Assembly: GCA_037045265.1 (NCBI GenBank)
Contig: JBAOHV010000012.1
Coordinates: 124,001-188,000, forward strand
Source: JBAOHV01 sp037045265
GTDB lineage: Bacteria > Actinomycetota > Acidimicrobiia > Acidimicrobiales > Microtrichaceae
Direction of reading: 5' to 3'
Length of the DNA: 64,000 nt
Shown: in pieces, positions 53,068 to 60,937 of the stretch
Layout of the letters: each line of letters begins with the position of its first letter
Numbering within the stretch: the stretch's first letter is position 1
The notes under the pieces: generated by a model
What the model was told of the DNA's origin: nothing
Database searches by the model: none
Seen by the model: only the letters and a program-made list of their open reading frames with translations
Translations under genes and position numbers: made by a program

Positions 53068-53742
53068 TCAGTCGCGGGGCCTGGGCTCGGTGAAGTGCAG
53101 GAGGAGGGCCCGGAACCCCTGGGCGTAGATCTCGGTGTCGTCGGTGGTGGTGTCGGACCCGCGGCTGATCCGGTGCCGGATGACCGAGCCCATCATGAAG
53201 GCGTTGACCGATGTGATGAGGTGCCCGACGGTGTACGGGTCGCGCATGCGCCGACCCGACGACACCAGGTAGAGGTCGTAGTACGAGTCGAACCCCGACG
53301 ACCCACCGGCCAACAGGCGTTGCACGCGGGGGTCGTGCGCGTAGTTGTAGAAGCTGAACCGGGCCAGCATGCGGGGATCGTCGCGCAGGTCGCGGTAGGA
53401 CTGCGTCGAGAGGTGCACTGCAAGGTCGGTCACGTCGGTGAACGGCCGGCCCTCGTCGTCGACGGCGTCGGCGATGATCTGCTCGGCCCGCTCCAGGCCC
53501 TCACGCTCCACGTCGTCGAGCAGGTGCTGGAGGAGGTCGCGTCGATAGTCGTCCTGGGAGTCCCACAGGTGGTAGAGCGCGCCCTTCGTGACCCGGGCGT
53601 GACGGGCGACGTCGGAGACCTTGACGTTGGCGAGCGCCTCGAGCGGCCCTCCGGGGGAGTTGGTGTACCCGAAGCCGGTGACCAGATCCGCGCCGATGCG
53701 GAGGTAGTCCAGTCGACGTTCCGCCGCGGTCGGCCGGGCCAT
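53068..53742 (-). CDS. TetR-family regulator (second of a tandem pair)
   Basis: 224 residues. The HTH is VKVSDVARHARVTKGALYHL followed by WDSQDDYRRDLLQHLL. The C-terminal ligand-binding part is helical, with a long DUF-like segment (LITSVNAFMMGSVIRHRISR). It is a paralogue of the gene directly upstream, sharing VTKGALYHLWDSQ. The ATG overlaps the upstream stop (ATGA). It probably regulates mutAB and meaB, which flank it. Confidence 0.85.
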   Translation of the reverse strand: MARPTAAERRLDYLRIGADLVTGFGYTNSPGGPLEALANVKVSDVARHARVTKGALYHLWDSQDDYRRDLLQHLLDDVEREGLERAEQIIADAVDDEGRPFTDVTDLAVHLSTQSYRDLRDDPRMLARFSFYNYAHDPRVQRLLAGGSSGFDSYYDLYLVSSGRRMRDPYTVGHLITSVNAFMMGSVIRHRISRGSDTTTDDTEIYAQGFRALLLHFTEPRPRD

Positions 53743-54458
53743 CAGAGCCCGCCCGGGCGATCCGAGGAGGTGACGACGTCGTCGGCCTCCGGATCGGGTT
53801 CGGTGAAGGCGTCGATGAACGCGGTGACGCATGACGCGAACAGGCTCTGGGGTCGACCGTGCTCCACGACGTCCGCGGTCCGGCCCGGGTCGTTGCGGTG
53901 CTCGAGGCAGAACCCGTGCATCAGCGCGGCGACCGCGGCGCTGAAGTCACGCAGGTCGGTGCCCGGTCGTGGTCGGCGTCCGAGCTCGCGCACCGAGGTG
54001 GCGACCATCGATTCGAACTCGGCCAGGCTCGCCCGGAACTCCTCGTCGAGATCGGGGTTCACGGTCTCGTCGTGCAGGTACGACAGCATCCCGATGCGGG
54101 CGAAGAAGGTCGGGTCGTCCTTGAAGCGGTCGAAGACGAAGTCGGCCCACTCGACCGGGGTGGGGAGGTCGTCGGTGGCCTCGGCCAGCTCCAGGGTCGC
54201 ATCCGCGACCGTGGGCATCCCGGCCAGCCGTCCTTCCTCGAGCATGAACTCCAACAGGTCGCGCCAGTACGCCTCCTGGGAGTCCCACAGGTGGTACAGC
54301 GCTCCCTTGGTGACCCCGGCGCGGGCGGCGACGTCGGCCACCCGGACGTGGGCGAACGCGAGCCCTGGATCGGGTCGGGCCGCGGCCTGCTCGGTCAGCA
54401 GCTCCACGCCCGCATCCAGGTAGTCCTGTCGTCGTTCTTCCCGGGTCCTGCGCGCCAT
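53742..54458 (-). CDS. TetR-family regulator (first of a tandem pair)
   Basis: 238 residues. The HTH FAHVRVADVAARAGVTKGAL plus YHLWDSQEAYWRDLLEFML is very similar to its downstream neighbour, suggesting tandem duplication. The effector domain has SVRELGRRPRPGTDLRDFSA and AAVAALMHGFCLEHRNDPG. A GTACGG-N5-CCGTAC palindrome lies 12 bp before its ATG, likely its own operator. The pair may sense acyl-CoAs of the propionate route; that is inference. Confidence 0.87.
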   Translation of the reverse strand: MARRTREERRQDYLDAGVELLTEQAAARPDPGLAFAHVRVADVAARAGVTKGALYHLWDSQEAYWRDLLEFMLEEGRLAGMPTVADATLELAEATDDLPTPVEWADFVFDRFKDDPTFFARIGMLSYLHDETVNPDLDEEFRASLAEFESMVATSVRELGRRPRPGTDLRDFSAAVAALMHGFCLEHRNDPGRTADVVEHGRPQSLFASCVTAFIDAFTEPDPEADDVVTSSDRPGGL

Positions 54459-54469
54459 CGTGGTGTGTC

Positions 54470-54486
54470 GTACGGGTCATCCGTAC
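54470..54486. promoter_or_regulatory. TetR operator-like palindrome
   Basis: GTACGG-GTCAT-CCGTAC, perfect 6-bp arms, lies in the divergent gap between the TetR pair and meaB, 12 bp before the TetR start. Confidence 0.6.
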
Positions 54487-54612
54487 TGATCGTGCCGGCC
54501 CTCTCCCGGCGATCACCCTAGGGCCGGGCGTGCGAGAGTGGTGAACCCGGTTCGCGACAGCGGTGCCCGAGGCACGATCACGCCGGTTCGGAGGCCCGGT
54601 AGGGTGCCGGCG

Positions 54613-55605
54613 ATGGCGGCCCTGCTACCGGTCAGCGACTACGCCCGCGGGATCCTCTCCGGCGATCGCAGCGTCCTGGCCCGGGCGATCACCCTGGTCG
54701 AGAGCCAGAACCCGGAGCACCGGACTGTCGCCCAGGCGCTGGTGCAGGAGCTGTTGGCATCGACGGGTGGCGCGCATCGGGTGGGCATCACCGGGGTGCC
54801 GGGCGTGGGCAAGAGCACCTTCATCGACCAGCTCGGCATCGACCTCACCGCGGCCGGTCACCGGGTCGCGGTCCTGGCGGTCGATCCGACCAGCTCGCGC
54901 ACCGGCGGCTCGATCCTGGGGGACAAGACCCGCATGGAACGCCTGGCGGTGGACCCGGCGGCGTTCGTGCGGCCGTCGCCGGCGGGTCGCTCGCTGGGGG
55001 GCGTGACCCGGGCGACGCGGGAGACGATCCTGCTGTGCGAGGCGGCAGGCTTCGACGTCGTGCTGGTCGAGACGGTGGGGGTCGGGCAGTCCGAGACCGT
55101 GGTGGCCGACATGGTCGACTTCTTCCTGGTCCTCATGCTCGCCGGCGCCGGTGACGAGCTCCAGGGAATCAAGAAGGGGGTGCTCGAGCTGGCCGACCTG
55201 GTGGCGGTCAACAAGGCCGACGGCGACAACCGCCCCCGGGCCGAGTTGGCTGCCGCGGACTACCGCGCCGCTCTGCACCTGATGTCGCCGGCATCGCCGA
55301 CGTGGAGCCCGCCCGTCGTCCTCTGCTCCGGTCTGACCGGCGACGGGCTCGACGCGCTGTGGCAGCAGGTGGTGATCCACCGGGCCAGGATGTCGGCCAC
55401 CGGCGAGCTCCAGGAGCGTCGACGGGACCAGCAGGTCCGGTGGATGTGGGCGATGCTCGACGACCGGCTGCGCGACGACCTGCGGACCGATCCAGCCATG
55501 GGGGCGGTTCTCGACGTGGCGCGGCAACGGGTCCACGACGGTGAGATCCCCGCGACCGTCGCGGTCGACGAGGTGTGGCGGCGCTACCTGGAGTGCCGCT
55601 CCTGA
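54613..55605 (+). CDS. meaB: Methylmalonyl-CoA mutase-associated GTPase MeaB (ArgK)
   Basis: 330 residues. The G3E-family P-loop GTPase has Walker A GITGVPGVGKSTFIDQLG, the switch region AVDPTSSRTGGSILGDKTRM, VVLVETVGVGQSETVVADMV and the base-specificity motif LVAVNKADGDN. It loads and protects adenosylcobalamin on methylmalonyl-CoA mutase. ATG 54613 is chosen because TAGGGT ends 7 nt before it. It belongs functionally with mutAB, 1.7 kb upstream beyond the TetR pair. Confidence 0.96.
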   Translation: MAALLPVSDYARGILSGDRSVLARAITLVESQNPEHRTVAQALVQELLASTGGAHRVGITGVPGVGKSTFIDQLGIDLTAAGHRVAVLAVDPTSSRTGGSILGDKTRMERLAVDPAAFVRPSPAGRSLGGVTRATRETILLCEAAGFDVVLVETVGVGQSETVVADMVDFFLVLMLAGAGDELQGIKKGVLELADLVAVNKADGDNRPRAELAAADYRAALHLMSPASPTWSPPVVLCSGLTGDGLDALWQQVVIHRARMSATGELQERRRDQQVRWMWAMLDDRLRDDLRTDPAMGAVLDVARQRVHDGEIPATVAVDEVWRRYLECRS

Positions 55606-55629
55606 CCGCTCAGGACCTGACCGCTCAGG
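55601..55629. terminator. Tandem palindromes carrying both stop codons
   Basis: CCTGA-CCGC-TCAGG occurs twice (55601-55614, 55616-55629). The first includes the meaB TGA and the second the HxlR stop on the other strand. It is a candidate bidirectional terminator of two small hairpins. Confidence 0.5.
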
Positions 55630-56125
55630 ACCTGTCCGACCCGGGAGCGGGACGGCGCGGGATGAACGACGGGTCGGAGTCGTTCGGCCCGGGCGCGACG
55701 TGGATCGATCCGAGCTCCAGCTCCTGGCCGCACTCGCTGCAGTGGGGGACCGCCTGACAGACGTGACCGCAGGTGTCGTGGACCAGGACGGTGGGATGGT
55801 CCTCCAGATCGAGGGCCCACTTGTCGCCCCACTGACGGATGGCGGTCATCACCGGCCAGAGGTCCCGACCCTTGTCGGTCAGGCGGTACTCGTCGCGGGG
55901 AGGGTGCTCGGAGTAGCGCCGACGCTCGAGGATGCCGTGGGCGACCAGGGTGTCGAGTCGACTGGTCAGGATGTTGCTGGCGATGCCGAGCCGGGTGCGG
56001 AAGTCCTCGAAGCGCCGTACGCCCAGCAGGGCGTCGCGGATGATCAGCAGCGACCACCACTCGCCGATCTGCTCGAGGGACTGGGCCACCGAGCACTGCA
56101 TGTCGGTGAACGATGCGCGGCGCAC
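55625..56125 (-). CDS. HxlR-family transcriptional regulator with C-terminal zinc-ribbon-like tail
   Basis: 166 residues. The HxlR winged helix is standard: MQCSVAQSLEQIGEWWSLLI, FEDFRTRLGIASNILTSRLD and RDEYRLTDKGRDLWPVMTAI. An extension CGHVCQAVPHCSECGQ supplies four Cys and a His, likely a small zinc site. The conserved Cys near residue 11 may be redox-sensing, as in other HxlR/YodB proteins. TAGGGT ends 6 nt before the GTG start. Confidence 0.9.
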   Translation of the reverse strand: MRRASFTDMQCSVAQSLEQIGEWWSLLIIRDALLGVRRFEDFRTRLGIASNILTSRLDTLVAHGILERRRYSEHPPRDEYRLTDKGRDLWPVMTAIRQWGDKWALDLEDHPTVLVHDTCGHVCQAVPHCSECGQELELGSIHVAPGPNDSDPSFIPRRPAPGSDRS

Positions 56126-56134
56126 GACCCCACC

Positions 56135-56677
56135 CTATGAGGCCGGTCCGACCGGTAGGTGCAGCGTCGCGACGGGACCGTCGAAGGACGCAGCAGCGTC
56201 GGGGACGCCGCGGAGGAGTCGGTCGATCAGGAACCCCTGCTCGCGCTGCACGTCGGCGTCGACGGTGCGGATCCCGTGTTGCGCCGCATGCCTCATGAGG
56301 TGGGACAGCAGCCGGGTCCCGACGCCGCCGGCCTGCCAGCGGTCCTCCACCAGCACGGCGACCTCGGCGGCGCCGCGACCGCTCCGGTGGAGCGTGGCGA
56401 TCCCGACGACGGCTCCGTCGACGTCGGCCACCAACGTGATGATCGCCCCGCGACCGCGCAGGAACGCGGTCAGGCGTGACGGCTCGACGCCGGTGAGAGG
56501 GGCGTGGAAGCGATGCCGGATCGAGTCGGGGCTGCACCGCAGTGCCATCTCGGTCAGGGCGGGACCGTCGTCGGGCGTGATCGATCGGATGATCGGCCGG
56601 GCCCCGGGGTCGGGGGTCGCGAGCCTCCGTTCCCGGAGGGCGGCCAGGTCGGCCATGGCCGGATCGAATTGCATCAT
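56135..56677 (-). CDS. GNAT-family N-acetyltransferase
   Basis: About 180 residues. The GNAT core has RPIIRSITPDDGPALTEMAL, VVGIATLHRSGRGAAEVAVL and the acetyl-CoA loop VEDRWQAGGVGTRLLSHLMR, of the R/Q-x-x-G-x-G/A type. The substrate could be a protein lysine or small amine; the region VEDRWQAGGVGTRLL resembles Pat-like acetyltransferases. Met 56677 is the likely start, though an upstream ATG (56713) exists. It is divergent from the protease gene. Confidence 0.87.
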   Translation of the reverse strand: MMQFDPAMADLAALRERRLATPDPGARPIIRSITPDDGPALTEMALRCSPDSIRHRFHAPLTGVEPSRLTAFLRGRGAIITLVADVDGAVVGIATLHRSGRGAAEVAVLVEDRWQAGGVGTRLLSHLMRHAAQHGIRTVDADVQREQGFLIDRLLRGVPDAAASFDGPVATLHLPVGPAS

Positions 56678-56711
56678 GCCATGAAGGGTACGACGGCAAC
56701 TTGCGTCATGC
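56669..56711 (+). promoter_or_regulatory. Direct repeats in the GNAT/protease divergent promoter
   Basis: TTGCATCATGC (56669-56679) and TTGCGTCATGC (56701-56711) are 32 bp apart, about three helical turns, a spacing suited to tandem regulator binding. Partly within the GNAT start. Confidence 0.35.
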
Positions 56712-56729
56712 AATGCACAATTCAGGAGG

Positions 56730-57548
56730 GTGGCGTCACGGGAAGTTCTGCCCTCGGGCTTGCCCGGACCCCCGATGCTGCGCTTCTCTCGCGGCGTGGC
56801 GGAACGGCGGCCGGGGGCCGTGCTCGTGATGGCGGTGCTGCTGGTCCTCGGCTTCGCGCTGGTCGTGAGGTGGCACGCGGGTCGCTCGTTGGCGGCTCCC
56901 CAGCCAGTCGCCGCGGTCGCGGGAGCCGTGCTCGACCGTGACGGCCCCGACCCCGCCGTCAGCTCAGCCCTTCAGCGTTCGGTGCTGCGGGTCCACGCAT
57001 CGGGGTGCGGCCAGGAGCGTCAGGCCACGGTGACCCTCGTACGACGGGCCGACACGGTGGTCGGCCTGACCAACCAGCACGTGGTCGCCGGGACCGACCG
57101 GGTGGACGTGGACGGCGTGGTCGGCGCCGCGGACGTGTCGGGTGTGGTTGCCGACCGCGACGTGGCCGAGGTCGACGGCGCGGTGCTCGAGGACGGCGGC
57201 GCCGAACCGCTCGAGGCGGGGCCCCGACCGGTCCTGGGCTCCCGGGTCATGGTCGCGGGCTACCCCGACGGTCGCTTCCTCGCCGCGTCGGGAACCGTGC
57301 GGTCGGTGGAAGCCCGCCAGGGCTACGGCGCGACCACCGAGGTGATGGTGGTCGACGTCGACGCGGTTCCTGGGATCTCCGGCGGGGTCGTCATCGACAT
57401 CACCGGCCGGGCCGTCGGGTTGATCGCGGCGTCCGATCCGGTCACCCACGACGTCGTCGCGTATCCGCTCGACGCGATCGGGGCCGCGGACCCCGCTCTG
57501 GGTGCGGCGTGTCGCCCTGCCGACCCATCGGCCACCGGCGCGGGCTGA
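56730..57548 (+). CDS. Membrane-anchored trypsin-like serine protease
   Basis: 272 residues from GTG 56730; ATG 56775 is an alternative start. One membrane helix (AVLVMAVLLVLGFALVVRW) precedes an exported chymotrypsin-fold domain. Catalytic residues are suggested by LTNQHVVAG (His), VVADRDVAEVDGAV (Asp) and AVPGISGGVVIDITGRAVGL (Ser in ISGG). This resembles MarP/HtrA-type surface proteases without a PDZ domain. Two Cys near each end may form a disulfide. AGGAGG lies just before the GTG, unusually close. Confidence 0.8.
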   Translation: MASREVLPSGLPGPPMLRFSRGVAERRPGAVLVMAVLLVLGFALVVRWHAGRSLAAPQPVAAVAGAVLDRDGPDPAVSSALQRSVLRVHASGCGQERQATVTLVRRADTVVGLTNQHVVAGTDRVDVDGVVGAADVSGVVADRDVAEVDGAVLEDGGAEPLEAGPRPVLGSRVMVAGYPDGRFLAASGTVRSVEARQGYGATTEVMVVDVDAVPGISGGVVIDITGRAVGLIAASDPVTHDVVAYPLDAIGAADPALGAACRPADPSATGAG

Positions 57549-57570
57549 GCGCCGGCGGTCCACTCCGGAG

Positions 57571-58314
57571 TCAGGCTCGGGGGTGGGCCTCGAACCAGTC
57601 GAGGGCGATGTCGGTGGCGTCGATCGTCTGCGTCGTCGGCCCGATGTCGATCGAGGCCCCGGGCCAGGTGTGGCCGCCGCCCTCGATCGAGTAGAACTCC
57701 ACGCCCCGACCGTCCGGGCAGCCCGGGTACCTCCAGTGCTCCACATCGGTTCCGATCTGCTGGACCTGGGGTTCCGCGCCGCACCCGGCGGCCGACGCCC
57801 ATTCGGCGATGTTGCCGCGGGCACCGGGAAGTCCGGCGTTCGGGCCGGTCACCACCACACCCGGATCAGCGCCCTCGCCGTAGGGGACGACCGTGTCGGC
57901 GGTTCCGTGGAACGCGACCACCGACATCGGAGGGCAGTCCGAGGGGTGGACCTCGACGGTGACGAGGGCGATCGACGCGAAGCGGTCCGCGTGAGCGCAC
58001 GCGGTCGCGGCGGCCTTCCACGCCCCGAGCGACATCCCGGTCAGGTGCACCCGGTCGAGGTCGACGCAGTACCCCGCGGTCACCTGGTCGGTGCCGCACC
58101 CGGTGCTGGGCGTGCCCGCCGGTACGGCCGACGTCGGAGTCGAGGTCCGATCCCGTCGACCCGGGCCGTCGGCGGAGTCGTCAGGGGCGTCGTTGCGCGA
58201 GCATCCCGCGGTGATCCCGATCACCAGGAGGACCACGACCGATCCCAGCATCGACGACCTCAGCCGGCTCCGGGCGGTGTGCCGGCTTCGGATCGACTGC
58301 CTGCGACGCGTCAC
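57571..58314 (-). CDS. Lipoprotein related to poly(3-hydroxybutyrate) depolymerase/LpqC esterases, internally truncated
   Basis: 247 residues. A lipoprotein signal (VVVLLVIGITAGC) is followed by a linker and then, abruptly, the middle of the esterase domain: YCVDLDRVHLTGMSLGAWKA with nucleophile elbow GMSLG, then MSVVAFHGTADTVVPYGEGA (Asp) and EGGGHTWPGA (His). The first half of the alpha/beta hydrolase, with the oxyanion HG motif and early strands (about 80-100 residues), is missing between CGTDQVTAG and YCVD. The frame is intact, so this looks like an in-frame deletion; activity is doubtful. Confidence 0.75.
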   Translation of the reverse strand: MTRRRQSIRSRHTARSRLRSSMLGSVVVLLVIGITAGCSRNDAPDDSADGPGRRDRTSTPTSAVPAGTPSTGCGTDQVTAGYCVDLDRVHLTGMSLGAWKAAATACAHADRFASIALVTVEVHPSDCPPMSVVAFHGTADTVVPYGEGADPGVVVTGPNAGLPGARGNIAEWASAAGCGAEPQVQQIGTDVEHWRYPGCPDGRGVEFYSIEGGGHTWPGASIDIGPTTQTIDATDIALDWFEAHPRA

Positions 58315-58386
58315 GTCGGGAGCTTCGCGCCGCGGGGCTCAGGGCGCAGCGGATCGTCGGGGTGAGGGTCCGTAGGATGGCCGTCC

Positions 58387-58830
58387 GTGAGCACCCATGT
58401 CGCCCAGGTCGAGTGGCACCGCGACGGCGCTCCCACCGACTCCACCTACTCCCGGGCCCACGTCTGGCGTTTCGACGGCGGGGTCGAGGTGCCGGCGTCC
58501 TCCGCGCCGCACCTCAACGGCGATCCGGCCAGGGTCGACCCGGAGGAGGCGTTCGTCGCCGCCATCTCCAGCTGCCACATGCTGTGGTTCCTCCACCTGG
58601 CGTCCGACGCCGGGTTCCCCGTCGAGACCTACCGCGACGATGCGGTCGCCACGATGGGACGGGTGGAGGAGGGGGTGCTCGCCATCACCGACGTGGAGCT
58701 GCGTCCGGTGATCACCTGGAGCGGGCCGGAGCCCGACGACGCCGCCCTCGCCCAGCTTCACCGGGACAGCCACCACCGCTGCTTCATCGCCAACTCGGTG
58801 CGCTCGAACATCACCGTCGCCGGGACCTGA
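58387..58830 (+). CDS. OsmC/Ohr-family peroxiredoxin-like protein
   Basis: 147 residues. The OsmC fold is shown by VDPEEAFVAAISSCHMLWFL, with the first redox Cys, and HHRCFIANSV, with the second, plus ELRPVITWSG. It reduces organic hydroperoxides with a dithiol cofactor. TAGGAT ends 8 nt before the GTG start. It converges with the F420-type oxidoreductase gene (6 bp). Confidence 0.92.
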   Translation: MSTHVAQVEWHRDGAPTDSTYSRAHVWRFDGGVEVPASSAPHLNGDPARVDPEEAFVAAISSCHMLWFLHLASDAGFPVETYRDDAVATMGRVEEGVLAITDVELRPVITWSGPEPDDAALAQLHRDSHHRCFIANSVRSNITVAGT

Positions 58831-58836
58831 GCATCC

Positions 58837-59754
58837 TCAGCCCGCGGCGAGCTCCTTGAGCAGCTCGCGGGTGGCGACCTGATCCCGTTCGGCGAGCCCG
58901 ATCTCGACGGGGGCGAAGTCGGTGGCTCCGGCCTCGGCGAACGCGGCGATTCCGGCGCGGACGGTCGCCTCGTCACCGATGACCGAGACGTCCGCGGGGC
59001 CACCCGCACCCTCGGCGTCCATCACCCCGCGGTACGACGGCAGATCGTTGTAGCCGGCCAGGAACGCGCCCACCATCTCCTTGAGTCCGTCGGCATCGTC
59101 GGTGACGCACACAGGCACCGACGCCACGATCCGGGGGGTGGGCCGGCCCGCCTCGGCCGCGGCGGCGTCGACGGCGGGCTTGATCCGCTCGGCGATCACC
59201 TTCGGTCCCGACAACCACAGGATCGTCCCGGCGCAGCGGGACCCCGCCATGCGGAGCATCCGGGGCCCCATCGCGGCGAGCAGCACCGTGGGAGGCCCTT
59301 CAGCCGGTGGGGCTCCCTCTGTGAACCCGGACCAGATGTCGCCGGTGACGTCGACCGATCCGTCGGTCATCGCAGGCAGCAGGACCGACAGGTACTCGTC
59401 CATGTGCTTGGCCGGCGTCGCGAAGGGGATCCGCAGGGTGGCCTCGACCGACAGCTTGTGGGCCAGGCCGATCCCCAGCGCCAGCCGTGGCCCGATGATC
59501 TGCTGAACCGTGACGGCCTGTGCTGCGAGCATCAACGGGTGTCGGAACCAGGTCGGGACCACGGCGGTTCCGAGCTCGATGCTCGAGGTGGCCCCGCCCA
59601 TCGTCGCGATGGCGGTGAGGGCGTCGGGCACCGCGAGCTGGGCGAGCCAGTAGGAGGAGAAGCCGTCTTCTTCGGCCTGTGCGGCGTGTTCGGTGATCTG
59701 GCCGACCGGAGCGCCGGTGGCGATGAGACCTGAGCCGTTGATTCCGATGCGCAT
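58837..59754 (-). CDS. LLM-class F420-dependent oxidoreductase
   Basis: 305 residues. The start MRIGINGSGLIATGAPVGQI and the segments SSIELGTAVVPTWFRHPLML, LALGIGLAHKLSVEATLRIP and PTVLLAAMGPRMLRMAGSRC fit the actinobacterial F420-dependent LLM group. It would transfer hydride from F420H2 to an unknown substrate. The start at 59754 is well supported by alignment of the first strand. The adjacent 59755-59782 shows no signal. Confidence 0.9.
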   Translation of the reverse strand: MRIGINGSGLIATGAPVGQITEHAAQAEEDGFSSYWLAQLAVPDALTAIATMGGATSSIELGTAVVPTWFRHPLMLAAQAVTVQQIIGPRLALGIGLAHKLSVEATLRIPFATPAKHMDEYLSVLLPAMTDGSVDVTGDIWSGFTEGAPPAEGPPTVLLAAMGPRMLRMAGSRCAGTILWLSGPKVIAERIKPAVDAAAAEAGRPTPRIVASVPVCVTDDADGLKEMVGAFLAGYNDLPSYRGVMDAEGAGGPADVSVIGDEATVRAGIAAFAEAGATDFAPVEIGLAERDQVATRELLKELAAG

Positions 59755-59782
59755 CGGACCATCATGGCCCGCTTCGGATCCC

Positions 59783-59932
59783 TCAGGCGGTGGAGAACGC
59801 GAGCCGGTTGCGACCCGCCGGCATGGCGACGTACATGACGGCGTCGGCGTGGCGGACCGGACCTTCGACCTCTCGGTCGACCGTGGTGGAGGTCGCAGCG
59901 GCGCTGGCCGCCGAGGCGACATGACGTCGCGC
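59783..59932 (-). pseudogene. Remnant of a GGDEF-domain protein (C-terminal end only)
   Basis: In the same frame as the upstream nucleotidyltransferase but after its stop, the minus strand encodes ASAAATSTTVDREVEGPVR then HADAVMYVAMPAGRNRLAF and a stop. This matches the end of GGDEF diguanylate cyclases (ADxAMYxAKxAGRNR). No start or GGDEF motif remains. The 5' part was probably lost when the adjacent nucleotidyltransferase module arrived. Confidence 0.65.
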
Positions 59933-60514
59933 TCAGCCCTCACTCGCCGCTTCGACCGCTCGCTCGAGTAGGTCCGAGAGACCCACCTCCGCCGCGGTCT
60001 CATGCAGGTAGTCGACCTCCAGTGCGTCCCCGCCGACGGTCAGTAGGCCCAGGACGTCGCGCCATTGGCGGTCGGAGACGGATCCGCCACGGCAGTACCA
60101 GTCGAGCTTGCGGAGGATCTGGTCCTCGGGCGATGTGACCCACAGACCCTGCGTTGAGCCGGGGAGGACGATGAGAACCCGTCGTTCGATCTGTCGGCGA
60201 TCGAGCAAGCTGTCGCCCAGCACGAACAGATCCGCCTTCAGCCCCTGTTCGACAGCGAGGATGTTGAACGACTCCTGGGCACGGACAGCGGCTCGCGCGG
60301 AGGCTGTTGGCACGTAGAACTCTGACTGCAACCGGTCGACCAGTCGATCACCGCTGCCAGCGTCGAGGTCGACCGCCACGTCGATGTCCGCGGTCGCTCG
60401 CGGCTCGCCGAAGAACGAGCTCGCCATCGAACCCCCGAGTGCGTACGTGATGTCGAACTCGTCGAGGATGGCGGCAACACGTATGACCAGGGACAGGGGG
60501 CCCGAGTCGCTCAC
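59933..60514 (-). CDS. AbiEii-like nucleotidyltransferase (candidate toxin)
   Basis: 193 residues. The minimal nucleotidyltransferase motif YALGGSMASSFFGEPRATAD followed by IDVAVDLD gives the GGS and two metal-binding Asp residues. EDQILRKLDWYCRGG resembles the C-terminal conserved KxxW of AbiEii/DUF6036-type enzymes. Such proteins act as toxins in type IV-like toxin-antitoxin systems by modifying tRNA. It overlaps the upstream small gene (GTGA). Base composition is visibly less GC-rich than the flanks, hinting at transfer. Confidence 0.8.
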   Translation of the reverse strand: MSDSGPLSLVIRVAAILDEFDITYALGGSMASSFFGEPRATADIDVAVDLDAGSGDRLVDRLQSEFYVPTASARAAVRAQESFNILAVEQGLKADLFVLGDSLLDRRQIERRVLIVLPGSTQGLWVTSPEDQILRKLDWYCRGGSVSDRQWRDVLGLLTVGGDALEVDYLHETAAEVGLSDLLERAVEAASEG

Positions 60515-60768
60515 GTCGGATCAGTGCTGTTCCACGCTGCATCCGCGAACGCTCGCCCGTAGCGCCGACGAGCCAGCTCTCGAGCGAGCTCGTCGGCGGA
60601 GATGTCGGGTCGGTCACGGCGAATGCCGGCCGAAGCCATCTTGACGACGTCGACGCTCAGGTGGTCAGCCAGCTCCGCCCTCTCGGCGGGTGTCATCTCG
60701 CGCCAGCGGTCGACTTGGCGACGGAAGACCTCGACGTCGGTGTCAGCAGGCGCTGACGAGTGAACCAC
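60511..60768 (-). CDS. Small partner of the nucleotidyltransferase (candidate antitoxin)
   Basis: 85 residues, helical and charged: VFRRQVDRWREMTPAERAEL, then VKMASAGIRRDRPDISADEL and ARELARRRYGRAFADAAW. The pattern RxxRPDxxxxELxxxxxxRRYG recurs in small proteins paired with nucleotidyltransferases. TACGAT ends 6 nt before the GTG start. The gene begins 37 bp from the 3' end of tRNA-Leu. A role as antitoxin is inferred from operon structure only. Confidence 0.7.
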   Translation of the reverse strand: MVHSSAPADTDVEVFRRQVDRWREMTPAERAELADHLSVDVVKMASAGIRRDRPDISADELARELARRRYGRAFADAAWNSTDPT

Positions 60769-60804
60769 GCTCTGATCGTACGTCGTCGATCCGACAATGA
60801 GGAG

Positions 60805-60888
<84 letters not shown>

Positions 60889-60937
60889 GAGTGAGCGACG
60901 CACTGTAGCGCGCCCGGGCGGGCCGCTCCCAAGGCGA

